The position numbers and the translations under genes are program-made. Shown here in pieces: positions 1-7,270 of a stretch of DNA of 9,191 nucleotides. The DNA is taken from the NCBI GenBank assembly GCA_012961565.1, contig DTZC01000060.1, forward strand, positions 1 through 9,191. The letters run 5' to 3'. The first letter of the stretch is position 1. Every line of letters begins with the position of its first letter. The stretch is from Dehalococcoidia bacterium. GTDB lineage: Bacteria > Chloroflexota > Dehalococcoidia > GIF9 > UBA5629. The notes below the pieces were generated by a model. The model was not told the DNA's origin. It was given only the letters and a program-made list of their open reading frames with translations, and made no database searches.

Positions 1-2
1 AG

Positions 3-407
3 ATGAGTATAAGCTATCGGTTGAAGAACATAAGTAGTTCAGTTGCGGAAGCTCTTTTTGGTAGTGAGTGGAATATTAATCTGCTTGGCGGAGGGCGCAA
101 TGAACAGGCTTATTATCGAATACCAGGGCTTTCCTTGGATGACCATCATCTCGATTCTCAGGGTGAACTAAACGGTGTCAATAAGGTAGTCCTGGGTAAT
201 AGGCAAGTCGCTGTGGAGCTGGAGTTAACGATAGAGCCCAGAGTGAAGTTGTGGCGTTTTCCAGTAGAGAGCGTGTCAAACTCCGAGGGCGGTATAGAGA
301 AGCTGTATCAGGCGAGTTGTCTGGTTGTATTGCTGCCATTGAAATTATCCCCAGGTGATGTGGCTCGCCTCGACCTCACTTGGCGAGTTAGACCGCCTGC
401 TACTTGA
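3..407 (+). CDS. C-terminal fragment of a GH57-type amylase/glucanotransferase (DUF1926-like domain)
   Basis: This is a 134-residue reading frame at the left edge, open from the first bases, so its ATG at base 3 is probably an internal methionine and the gene is truncated by the window. The sequence resembles the beta-rich C-terminal domain (DUF1926) of glycoside hydrolase family 57 alpha-amylases and 4-alpha-glucanotransferases. Features recalled as typical of that domain are an E-W-N-x-x-L-L-G-G segment near residues 22-31, a tyrosine pair just after it, an L-D-S-Q-G-E-L segment near 50-56, and W-R-F-P-V-E-x-V-S-N-S-E-G-G near 84-97. In the full enzyme it would follow the catalytic barrel; no catalytic residues are visible here. 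It ends 24 bases from the end of hemC and faces it, so it is not part of the heme operon. The family call rests on remembered motifs and not on a search. Confidence 0.62.
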   Translation: MSISYRLKNISSSVAEALFGSEWNINLLGGGRNEQAYYRIPGLSLDDHHLDSQGELNGVNKVVLGNRQVAVELELTIEPRVKLWRFPVESVSNSEGGIEKLYQASCLVVLLPLKLSPGDVARLDLTWRVRPPAT

Positions 408-431
408 GATTTTTGGGCTGGTGGGAAGTTC

Positions 432-1346
432 TTAAGCCCGGTCTGCGATAAGCCTTAGTGCCCCCATTTCTATCATTTTGTGGGCAAGAGACTGCCCGAC
501 TTCTTCGGGGGCTGAGGTGCTGCCTTGCGCCGAGGCACGTAGAATGTGACTGCCGCTGGCATTAGCAACCATTCCATAAAGCCTCAGAACGCCGCCTGAT
601 ATCAAGCCCAATGCAGCTATGTGGGAACGGCAGCCACCACCGAGGGCTTTCAAAAAAGTGCGCTCAGCGGTTACACATTGCCAGGTTGTCTCATGATTTA
701 TCTTAGAGATAAGGCTCGCTGTCTCTTCGTCTCCAGAACGTATTTCTATGCCTAATGCTCCTTGTCCTACTGCTGGTGTGAAGTTTTCTGGTGGTAGGAA
801 CTCTGTTATCCTATCTTGCCATCCCATGCGCATCATAGCAGCAGCTGCCACAATGACGCCTTCGACCTCACCTTGAGTGACCTTTTGTAATCGGGTGTCG
901 ATGTTTCCCCGTATGGGGCATATGGAAATGTCACGGCGGATAGCAAGTAGCTGTATAGCGCGCCTGCCGCTTCCTGTGCCTATTCTTGAACCTGGAGCCA
1001 GTTCACTAAGCTTGCCTACCTGTGATATAAGGGCATCTCTGGCGTCAATCCTTTCGGTTACTGCGGCTAATGAAAGTCCAGCGGGAATTTCAGTAGGCAA
1101 GTCTTTAAGGCTGTGGACAGCTAGGTCAATTTTGTGGTGGAGCAGAGCGATTTCGAGTTCTTTGACGAAAATTCCTTGTCCAGCCGACCTGCCTAGAACC
1201 ACATTCATATCTTGGTCACCTGTGGTCTTTATCTTGACCAGGTTGACCTCTAACTCAGGGACTGCTTGCTTTAGCTTGGCTATCACCCACTCAGCTTGGG
1301 TGACAGCAAGCTTACTGGCGCGTGTGCCAATGACAATCCTGCTCAT
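432..1346 (-). CDS. hemC: Porphobilinogen deaminase (hydroxymethylbilane synthase)
   Basis: This cytosolic enzyme condenses four porphobilinogen molecules into hydroxymethylbilane, the linear precursor of all tetrapyrroles. The 304 residues match the usual length of about 310. Visible signatures are the N-terminal G-T-R-A-S-K-L-A-x-x-Q-A (7-18), H-S-L-K-D-L-P-T with catalytic Asp82, the arginine-rich substrate-binding stretch G-T-G-S-G-R-R-A and R-G-N-I-D-T-R-L (123-153), F-T-P-A-V-G-Q-G-A-L (189-198), and G-G-G-C-R with Cys239, the expected attachment site of the dipyrromethane cofactor. The segment near residues 165-175 reads A-A-A-A-M-M-R-M where many homologues have A-A-x-G-L-x-R-L, a mild variation. 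It is the last gene of the operon, 41 bases after hemA, with no clear Shine-Dalgarno sequence. No convincing terminator lies in the 24 bases before the convergent gene. Identity is secure. Confidence 0.97.
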   Translation of the reverse strand: MSRIVIGTRASKLAVTQAEWVIAKLKQAVPELEVNLVKIKTTGDQDMNVVLGRSAGQGIFVKELEIALLHHKIDLAVHSLKDLPTEIPAGLSLAAVTERIDARDALISQVGKLSELAPGSRIGTGSGRRAIQLLAIRRDISICPIRGNIDTRLQKVTQGEVEGVIVAAAAMMRMGWQDRITEFLPPENFTPAVGQGALGIEIRSGDEETASLISKINHETTWQCVTAERTFLKALGGGCRSHIAALGLISGGVLRLYGMVANASGSHILRASAQGSTSAPEEVGQSLAHKMIEMGALRLIADRA

Positions 1347-1387
1347 CTGGTTTTTTGAAACAGCATGTTTGTGGCATGGCGCTGGGA

Positions 1388-2668
1388 TTATTGAGCTGAC
1401 TCGTCCTTTGTAAGCTGGAAAAGCTCACTGACTAGGTCGATGTAGTCTCCTCTTCTGTGCACATTATTTTTGAGGCTTTGAATGGGGCTGTGGAGTATCT
1501 TTTGCACTATAGCCTTAGTCATAGCTTCCAGGCTTTCCTGTTCTTCGGTGGATAATCGCCGCAGTTTCTTCAGCGTCTTATTGAGTTGCGCTCGGCGTAT
1601 GCCTTCGGCTTTTCCGGTAAGACTGCGAATTATGGGTTTCACTTCCATGCTCCGCCACCATGTGGTGAATTTCTCTAGCTCGGCTTTTACAATTTCTATA
1701 GCGTTCTGTATTTCAGCCTCTCTTTGTTTGCGGTTGAGCTCTGTAAGATGAGCGAAGTCGTCGATGTCATAGAGAAAGACATTAGTGACTTGTTTCACTT
1801 TTGGGTCTACATCACGAGGGACTGCAATATCGATAATCACCAGGGGCTTGGTGGGTCGAACCTGCATGGCATTTTCCACGGTCTTGCGATGCAGGATGAG
1901 ATGTGGGGCACTGGTACAGCTGATTACTATGTCACAGGTAGCTAATTCCAGGCTGAGGTTTTCTATTCTCACCGAGCTACCGTTCAATGTGGCAGCGAGG
2001 GCAGAGGCTTTTTTGTAGGAACGACTGGTAGTGGCAATCTGTGATACTCCCCTTTCCTTGAGTACTTTGGCTACCAGTCGCCCAGCCTCACCGGTGCCGA
2101 TGACCAGCGCTTTGCTGGTGCTCAAGTCGTCGATAGCTCTGGCTGCCAACTCGACAGCTACGGAACTAACGGAGAGGGCATTCCTGCTGATTCCTGTCTC
2201 TGTTCTTACACGTCTGCCTACACGGATTGCCTGCTGGAACAGGTTCTGTAGAAGATAGTCAGCTAAACGCGCCTTTTTTGCCCTTTCTAGGCTTTGCCTT
2301 ATTTGACCCAGAATTTCGAACTCGCCGATAATCATCGAGTCCAGTCCTGCAGCTACATTGAAAAGATGTCTGACCGCATCTTCATTCTGGTAGCAATAAA
2401 GATATGGTAGCAAGTCAGCCTCAGAGCTATTCGTCCAGGATTTCAAGAACTCTAGGCCTGGCTGGCTGGTGCTGCTATCACTCAAGGTATAGATTTCAGT
2501 GCGGTTACAGGTGGACACAATGATTCCCTGAGATGCATATTTACCGAGCAATTTGAGAGCATCGGAGATACGGTCATTGCTTATGGCTAGCTTCTCCCGG
2601 ATTTCAACGGGTGTCGTATTATGGTTGGCACCGACCAGATGAATTTGCGTTCCAAATAGCCTGCTCAT
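1388..2668 (-). CDS. hemA: Glutamyl-tRNA reductase
   Basis: This enzyme reduces glutamyl-tRNA(Glu) with NADPH to glutamate-1-semialdehyde, the committed step of the C5 route to 5-aminolevulinate. The 426 residues are the normal length. The N-terminal catalytic domain contains V-G-A-N-H-N-T-T-P-V-E-I-R-E (12-25) and S-T-C-N-R-T-E-I-Y (52-60) with nucleophile Cys54. G-L-D-S-M-I-I-G-E-x-x-I-L-G-Q follows near 108-122. The Rossmann domain starts at about residue 187 (V-I-G-T-G-E-A-G) and carries I-D-I-A-V-P-R-D-V-D-P near 275-285. The C-terminal third is a charged helical dimerisation region. The ATG lies 5 bases after the sirC stop, consistent with translational coupling. The partner glutamate-1-semialdehyde aminomutase (HemL) is not in the window. 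Feedback control by heme is common in this family but nothing here shows it. Confidence 0.97.
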   Translation of the reverse strand: MSRLFGTQIHLVGANHNTTPVEIREKLAISNDRISDALKLLGKYASQGIIVSTCNRTEIYTLSDSSTSQPGLEFLKSWTNSSEADLLPYLYCYQNEDAVRHLFNVAAGLDSMIIGEFEILGQIRQSLERAKKARLADYLLQNLFQQAIRVGRRVRTETGISRNALSVSSVAVELAARAIDDLSTSKALVIGTGEAGRLVAKVLKERGVSQIATTSRSYKKASALAATLNGSSVRIENLSLELATCDIVISCTSAPHLILHRKTVENAMQVRPTKPLVIIDIAVPRDVDPKVKQVTNVFLYDIDDFAHLTELNRKQREAEIQNAIEIVKAELEKFTTWWRSMEVKPIIRSLTGKAEGIRRAQLNKTLKKLRRLSTEEQESLEAMTKAIVQKILHSPIQSLKNNVHRRGDYIDLVSELFQLTKDESAQ

Positions 2669-2673
2669 GGCTT

Positions 2674-3330
2674 TTATGGCTCTAACCCCTTCAGCTTTTG
2701 GAGTATGGTTTCCTTTGCCTCCCGGCTTTTGCCCTGTTTCAATAATTCAAGAAGTGAATGGGAACTCACGATTTCCTGCCAGATATAGCTGCTGATTGAT
2801 GTTCTCTGTTGTTTTAGTTCTGAACGAACCTCGTCAATGAGCGACGCCAATTGGGCATATTCGGCAATGAAGTCTTTTTCTAGCTCAGTTCTGATTTTGC
2901 AGGCAAGTGCCGGGCTTTTGCCTGAAGTCGACACAGCTACGATGACATTACCACGTTTGAAGTAGGCTGGGACAATGAAATCTGAATTTTGTGGTGAATC
3001 GGCAACGTTGACCAATACTCCTCGCTGTTTTGCTTCAGTGGCTATGCGCTTATTTACCGCAGCATCGTCGGTAGCGGCCACGACGACAAAGGCACTGTTC
3101 AAGTCCTCTGTCTTGTAAGGGCGTAGCTGTACTCGGATGACGCCATCTTCGGCTAGTTTGCTTAGTTCAGGACAAAAAACGGGGCTGATGACTTCTACAG
3201 CGGCGTTGTGTTCTATGAATGCTTGTACTTTGCGCAAAGCCACCTTGCCACCACCCACAACCAGACATTTTTTGCCGGCGATATTCAGAAAGATGGGATA
3301 GTAGGCTGGGGCATGCTCATGCCTTTTCAT
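2674..3330 (-). CDS. sirC: Precorrin-2 dehydrogenase / sirohydrochlorin-forming protein (CysG N-domain, Met8p-like)
   Basis: This enzyme oxidises precorrin-2 to sirohydrochlorin with NAD+; some relatives (CysG, Met8p) also insert iron. The 218 residues hold only the dehydrogenase part, with no methyltransferase domain. Visible are a Rossmann motif V-V-G-G-G-K-V-A-L-R-K (24-34), A-T-D-D-A-A-V-N (86-93), N-V-A-D-S-P with Asp111 at the position of the catalytic aspartate of Met8p, and S-T-S-G-K-S-P-A-L-A (134-143). A helical dimerisation tail follows. Its ATG overlaps the ahbAB stop in an ATGA arrangement, so translation is probably coupled. In this operon it should supply sirohydrochlorin for siroheme, which feeds AhbAB. 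Whether it also chelates iron cannot be decided; no separate SirB or CbiK ferrochelatase is in the window. The gene symbol is by function. Confidence 0.92.
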   Translation of the reverse strand: MKRHEHAPAYYPIFLNIAGKKCLVVGGGKVALRKVQAFIEHNAAVEVISPVFCPELSKLAEDGVIRVQLRPYKTEDLNSAFVVVAATDDAAVNKRIATEAKQRGVLVNVADSPQNSDFIVPAYFKRGNVIVAVSTSGKSPALACKIRTELEKDFIAEYAQLASLIDEVRSELKQQRTSISSYIWQEIVSSHSLLELLKQGKSREAKETILQKLKGLEP

Positions 3331-4322
3331 ACTTGATACCGGCTCCTTGTCTTCTTGATTTCCTTGGTACTGAAAAGCAGCACCAATTCATTTTCTTTAA
3401 GACCGGCAACTGTAGATATTGTGCTTGCTAGTGTCTTGCAGTCCCCTGTGGTAACAGCATGTATCATAGCGAATAAGTTATATTGCCAGAGATGAGTAGT
3501 ACGCCTTTCATGGCAGTGGCTTGCCTGGGGATGTCTAGCTATTACTTTACCGGCTGTTTCTATCTTATCTTGTGGCACTATCCAGCAGACCATAGCATTA
3601 GCCTTGAACCCGAGCTTGTTGTGGTTGATAGAGGCGCTAAAGCGACGCATGATTCCACGATTCTGCAAAGCTCGGCATTTGCTCAGAAATTCTTCGGTAT
3701 CTATCGATAGTTTTGTTGACATGAGGTCGAATGGTCGTTCAATTATGGGCAGGTCCTGCTGCAGTTCGTTAATTATAGCTCGGTCGTCGGCTGATAGTCC
3801 CGAGTCTATACCTGAGTTCTTATTAGGCACCATTTCTGTGGTCGAGGGTGATGGGTGGGAAATAGTGTTATGGGGGGCAAAGTAAGCCCTTATCTTGAAA
3901 ACCTTCACTGCCGGTAGGATTGCTGTTGCCTCTGCCCTGATGGCACAGCTCAGTCTGTATACTTCTTTATTCATATCTTCATCTTGGTGCAACGCCAGTG
4001 TGAACCACAGGTTAAAGTCGTGGTTTCGTTGGTAGCAATGGCTGACCATTGGATGTGTGCTCATGATTTGGCTAGCTGCATCAACTCTCTCGGTAGCTAC
4101 CTTCAGTGCCACTAGAGTAGTGTGGTAGCCTAGTCTCTGGGGATTGAAAACAGGTCCTATCTGTCGGATGACCCCCTCCTCTTTCAGCCTTTTGCTGCGA
4201 CAAATTATGTCGTTACTGCTGATGCCTAGCTGCTGCCCCAGGATGGCAAATGGCTTAGGAGTCAAAGGAAAACCGCTTTGGATGATGCTCAATAGGTTCC
4301 TGTCTATATTATCGAGTTTCAT
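3327..4322 (-). CDS. ahbAB: Siroheme decarboxylase, AhbA-AhbB fusion (Lrp/AsnC fold)
   Basis: This enzyme removes the two acetate carboxyl groups at C12 and C18 of siroheme to give 12,18-didecarboxysiroheme. The 331 residues are a tandem of two related halves. Residues 1-149 hold a winged-helix start (L-D-N-I-D-R-N-L-L), then G-V-I-R-Q-I-G-P-V-F-N and a core with S-H-C-Y-x-R (94-99). A linker of about 25 residues rich in Ser, Thr and Pro follows. Residues 176-331 repeat the plan with G-I-M-R-R-F-S-A-S-I-N, A-N-A-M-V-C-W and S-H-C-H-x-R (268-273). The first half looks AhbA-like and the second AhbB-like. In many organisms AhbA and AhbB (or NirD, L, G, H) are separate genes. The frame stays open up to base 4421, but the upstream part overlaps ahbD and is not family-like, so the ATG at 4322 (M-K-L-D-N) is chosen. 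It overlaps ahbD by 14 bases. The operon context argues for an enzyme and not a transcription factor. Confidence 0.9.
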   Translation of the reverse strand: MKLDNIDRNLLSIIQSGFPLTPKPFAILGQQLGISSNDIICRSKRLKEEGVIRQIGPVFNPQRLGYHTTLVALKVATERVDAASQIMSTHPMVSHCYQRNHDFNLWFTLALHQDEDMNKEVYRLSCAIRAEATAILPAVKVFKIRAYFAPHNTISHPSPSTTEMVPNKNSGIDSGLSADDRAIINELQQDLPIIERPFDLMSTKLSIDTEEFLSKCRALQNRGIMRRFSASINHNKLGFKANAMVCWIVPQDKIETAGKVIARHPQASHCHERRTTHLWQYNLFAMIHAVTTGDCKTLASTISTVAGLKENELVLLFSTKEIKKTRSRYQV

Positions 4323-5418
4323 TTTTTGCTGATAGCGCTGGCTGGTAAATGCAGTACGGTTCGGCTCCAAGGTAATCGCCGGTAGACTCATAAGCTCTGG
4401 CACGGCAGCCGCCGCAAACACTCTTATATTCGCAGATGCCGCATTTTCCCTTGATGTTAGACCGCTGTCTCAATTGGCTAAATAAACTAGAGCTTTTCCA
4501 GATCTCACTAAAGCTCCGTTCTTTTATGTCTCCTGCCTCGATGTCCAGAAAGCCGCACCCCTGTATTTTGCCCTGGTAGGAAATAAAGCAAAAGCTTATG
4601 CCAGCCAGGCAACCGCGTACCTCGGAAATGCCCTCTTTAGTTGCTCCGGTCTTATCGGCGAACGATGTTCCTGGTAAACTGTGTTTCTTGTTCCGCTGTC
4701 TCCTTATCCGCTGATAGTGAGGAGCATTTGTAGGCTTGAAGGATATCCTGTCTGTCAATTCCTCTTGCCTATCATTGACCCAGTTTAATATTTGTTCGTA
4801 TTCCTCTGGAGACATTTCGACTGCCTTCAGTCCTTTACCTCGTCCTGTGGGTACGAGCATAAACGGATGAAAGGCTACTGCTCCCACTTTGAGAGCCAAG
4901 TCCAGCAGTTTATCTAGATATCTGACATTTAGTCTGGTTATGGTGCTATTTATTTGGACTTCGATACCTGCCTGCTGTGCATTGGCAATGCCAGCCATTG
5001 CTGCTTGAAAGGCACCAGTTTTGCCTCGAAATCTGTCTTGGAGTTGGGGTGTGGGGAAATCAATGCTGACAGCCACTCGTGAAACCGGGATTTCTTTCAG
5101 CTTGCGGGCGATGGTTTCGGTAATAAGCGTCCCATTGGTTCCCAAGACTACTCTAAGTCCTTTAGATACCGCGTACTCGGCTATCTGGAAAAGGTCTGGG
5201 TGTAGCAGCGGTTCACCTCCGGTTAGGATTAAGACGGGTTTGCCTACCTCCAGTATTTCATCGACCAGGCGGAAAGATTCCTGTGTAGACAGACCCTCAT
5301 GGTGAAGATTGTCGGCAGACGAGGAGCGACAGTGCGCACAATAGAGGTTGCAATTATGGGAGAGCTCCCAGGCTACCATGTGGAGCTGTGGAGTAGCATT
5401 GTCTTGCTTACTCTTCAT
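4309..5418 (-). CDS. ahbD: Radical SAM heme b synthase AhbD (Fe-coproporphyrin III to heme)
   Basis: AhbD oxidatively decarboxylates the two propionates of Fe-coproporphyrin III to vinyl groups, giving heme b, using S-adenosylmethionine radical chemistry. The 369 residues start with a radical SAM domain: C23-x3-C27-x2-C30 binds the first 4Fe-4S cluster, T-G-G-E-P-L-L (66-72) contacts SAM, and G-T-N-G-T-L-I (93-99) follows. The C-terminal part has a SPASM-like cysteine set for an auxiliary cluster: Cys270, Cys277, Cys288, then C326-x2-C329-x5-C335-x2-C338 and Cys356. The family motif ending A-P-H-Y-x-R-I is at 232-238, but the residue before it is Asn231 where I recall Cys in many homologues. 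AhbC and AhbD are paralogues; the cysteine pattern, the A-P-H-Y motif and the gene order favour AhbD here. It overlaps ahbC by 11 bases and ahbAB by 14. Confidence 0.88.
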   Translation of the reverse strand: MKSKQDNATPQLHMVAWELSHNCNLYCAHCRSSSADNLHHEGLSTQESFRLVDEILEVGKPVLILTGGEPLLHPDLFQIAEYAVSKGLRVVLGTNGTLITETIARKLKEIPVSRVAVSIDFPTPQLQDRFRGKTGAFQAAMAGIANAQQAGIEVQINSTITRLNVRYLDKLLDLALKVGAVAFHPFMLVPTGRGKGLKAVEMSPEEYEQILNWVNDRQEELTDRISFKPTNAPHYQRIRRQRNKKHSLPGTSFADKTGATKEGISEVRGCLAGISFCFISYQGKIQGCGFLDIEAGDIKERSFSEIWKSSSLFSQLRQRSNIKGKCGICEYKSVCGGCRARAYESTGDYLGAEPYCIYQPALSAKNETR

Positions 5419-6577
5419 GGGCTAATCCGATTTCCTCGTCGGTCAGGTAACATGCTGGGTCTTCAGCCCAGATATCGCCGAAAACTGCTTCTGCTCGTAC
5501 CCGCAAGTTACCGTTGCACAGGTCGAGGTAGTGACATTTGACGCAACGCCCTTTAAGCAGTCCTTTCCTTGCTTTGAGTCCGCGCATCAGCGGGTCTGAC
5601 ATATCCAGCCAGATATCGCTGAAACTTCTCTGTCGCACGTTGCCAAGCGAGTAGTGATGCCAGAACTGGTCAGGGTGGACATCGCCCGAAGGGTCAACTG
5701 CTGCTATGCGGATGCCGGAATTATTGCCCCCGTTAGCCCGGAGTAGAGCTAGGACCTTTTGGGCACGGGCTGTATTTTTCCTCTTCTGCTTTAGATATAG
5801 ATACACGCCGTCGGCATGATTGTCCACAGTAAGAACTTCTACGGGCAGTCCACGATGGTGGAGGTCTAAGGTACGGTCACAGATTAAATCTATCACTTGT
5901 CTTGTCTGGGAATGGCTTAAACCTTTCGTTCTCAGTTGGCTCGCCCGGCCGGTGTAGACTAGATGGTAGAAGCATAACCGTTGTATGCCTTCCCGCTCAA
6001 CCAAGTCAAATATATCGGGTATCTGCGTGAAGGTGTCACGAGTGATGGTAAATCTCAAAGATACCCTAAGCCCCAATGCAATACAGTTTCGGATACCCTG
6101 TAAGGCGGCTTGGTAGGCTCCATCCTTACCGCGGAAGCGGTCATTTTGGCGACCGATGCCGTCCAGGCTGATTCCTACCTCGGTAAAGCCGGCGTGTCTG
6201 ATTTTATCAGCTATCTCTTTGCTGATAAGCGTACCGTTGGTAGATAACACAGTTCTCAGTTCGTGTGCCTTGGCGAAGCGAGCAAGCTCGAAGATATCCT
6301 CTCTAAGCAGGGGCTCGCCACCGGAGAACAATATCACAGGTATCTGAAATGCGGACAAGTCACGGATAAACGCCTTTGCCTCTTCGGTGTTTAAAATTGT
6401 GGCAGGGTCGTGGTCACCTGCATTGCTGTAGCAGTGAACGCAGCGGAGATTGCACCTTGCAGTACAGTTCCAGACGACGATAGGTCGCTGTCTCTCGGCA
6501 GCGTGGTCTTGCACTCCATAGCGCAGAAAATCGCCCGGTCCTACTGCATCACAGAGCAATCTCGAAATCGATATCAT
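5408..6577 (-). CDS. ahbC: Radical SAM 12,18-didecarboxysiroheme deacetylase AhbC
   Basis: AhbC removes the acetate side chains of 12,18-didecarboxysiroheme, leaving methyl groups and giving Fe-coproporphyrin III. With the chosen start the protein has 389 residues, the usual size. Visible are an N-terminal D-F-L-R-Y-G (16-21), then R-P-I-V-V-W-N (31-37), C42-x3-C46-x2-C49 for the SAM-binding 4Fe-4S cluster, S-G-G-E-P-L-L (85-91), S-T-N-G-T-L-I (112-118), V-D-N-H-A-D-G (251-257), N-G-G-N-N-S-G (282-288) and V-H-P-D-Q-F-W (300-306). A second cluster site is C345-x2-C348-x5-C354 plus Cys376, followed by the C-N-G-N-x-R-x-R-A pattern. The frame stays open to a GTG at 6631, but family members begin near M-I-S-I-S-R-L, and the longer version would overlap the upstream pseudogene, so ATG 6577 is preferred. 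The closest paralogue is NirJ of heme d1 synthesis; the neighbours favour AhbC. Confidence 0.91.
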   Translation of the reverse strand: MISISRLLCDAVGPGDFLRYGVQDHAAERQRPIVVWNCTARCNLRCVHCYSNAGDHDPATILNTEEAKAFIRDLSAFQIPVILFSGGEPLLREDIFELARFAKAHELRTVLSTNGTLISKEIADKIRHAGFTEVGISLDGIGRQNDRFRGKDGAYQAALQGIRNCIALGLRVSLRFTITRDTFTQIPDIFDLVEREGIQRLCFYHLVYTGRASQLRTKGLSHSQTRQVIDLICDRTLDLHHRGLPVEVLTVDNHADGVYLYLKQKRKNTARAQKVLALLRANGGNNSGIRIAAVDPSGDVHPDQFWHHYSLGNVRQRSFSDIWLDMSDPLMRGLKARKGLLKGRCVKCHYLDLCNGNLRVRAEAVFGDIWAEDPACYLTDEEIGLAHEE

Positions 6578-6608
6578 TTTGTGACTCGTTAATGCTGTCT
6601 CCCGCCAT

Positions 6609-7257
6609 TCAGCGAGCTGTTGGATGTTCACTATAGTGCTGATAAGCTGCTATCATCGCGATTAGAGTCTGGTCGAGAATATGTGTTGCCAGCGGAATCA
6701 CCTCTGTTGCTCGCTCATCTAGTATCTCTCATCTCCCAAGCAGTCCCGCGACGGCATCCATCAAGGGCTTCCGATGCAGTGTGAAAGTCTCAATGGTCTC
6801 GGCGAGAGACAGTCTTAGTCTTGCTGTTTCTCTTCTGAATTCGCCACCGATGTTGCGGGCTTGCATCTCAGGTTGTTTTCGCTTTGGGGGCTGGCTTATG
6901 TATCCTATGACCAAGTGGAGCAGCTCTCTGCCCGATTTTGCCAGATGCTCACGGGTTCCAGGATCCAGCCTGCTGTACCATAAAGTGGCACTAAAATGTG
7001 TACGTGCCGGTTGTCGATGCATCAGCAGGGTCTCTTTCATTCTGGCTACCAGGCCGTTTAAACCAGGCAAGCGTTGCTGTCTGCAAGATGTTCTAGCTCA
7101 GATTTTCTGTACCGTCGGTGCCCACCTGGGGTAATGAAAGTCTTGATCTTACTTTCATTCATTTGTCCACTGCCGCAGGGTTGTCTGGCTCATGCCAAGG
7201 ATAAGGCTGGCTCCTCTTTATGCTGATCAGACTACGCTGGTTTAGAGACCGTATCAT
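6609..7257 (-). pseudogene. Decayed MerR-type HTH regulator with helical C-terminal domain, upstream of ahbC
   Basis: Reading the minus strand across frames restores a protein of about 214 residues. From ATG 7257 come 14 codons ending S-L-I-S-I-K. One extra base at 7215 leads to L-G-M-S-Q-T-T-L-R-Q-W-T-N-E (ending 7158). A 4-bp tandem duplication at 7155-7162 comes next. Then K-I-K-T-F-I-T-P-G-G-H-R-R-Y-R-K-S-E-L (from 7150) completes a MerR/excisionase-type winged helix, with the T-P-G-G-H-R-R-Y wing typical of that family. A further frame change lies between about 7090 and 7040, and the frame from ATG 7040 encodes a helical domain. It is stopped by TGA at 6729-6731, after which 39 more coding-like codons run to the TGA at 6609. 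The C-terminal domain weakly recalls RsbRD-type N-terminal helical domains; that part is uncertain. It ends 31 bases before ahbC, so it was probably a regulator leading the operon. A short protein from 7040 to 6729 could still be made, without the DNA-binding part. Confidence 0.78.
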
Positions 7258-7270
7258 TTCAGATGTGAAA

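Noticed and set aside
408..431. Intrinsic terminator between the convergent genes (GGGCT ... AGCCC around 417-439)
   Set aside because: The 5-bp stem has a large loop and the T run lies before, not after, the stem on the plus strand; on the minus strand A follows it.
877..2258. Plus-strand open frames opposite hemC and hemA
   Set aside because: They are antisense shadows of strongly conserved genes, with no family resemblance of their own.
4323..4421. N-terminal extension of ahbAB (start at 4421)
   Set aside because: The extra 33 residues lie antiframe within the ahbD 3' end and do not resemble the family, which begins at M-K-L-D-N at 4322.
6578..6631. GTG start for ahbC at 6631
   Set aside because: It would add 18 non-family residues and overlap the upstream regulator remnant; ATG 6577 matches the expected N-terminus.
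6781..7134. Plus-strand 117-codon frame opposite the regulator remnant
   Set aside because: The minus-strand reading restores a recognisable HTH and helical domain; the plus-strand product shows none.
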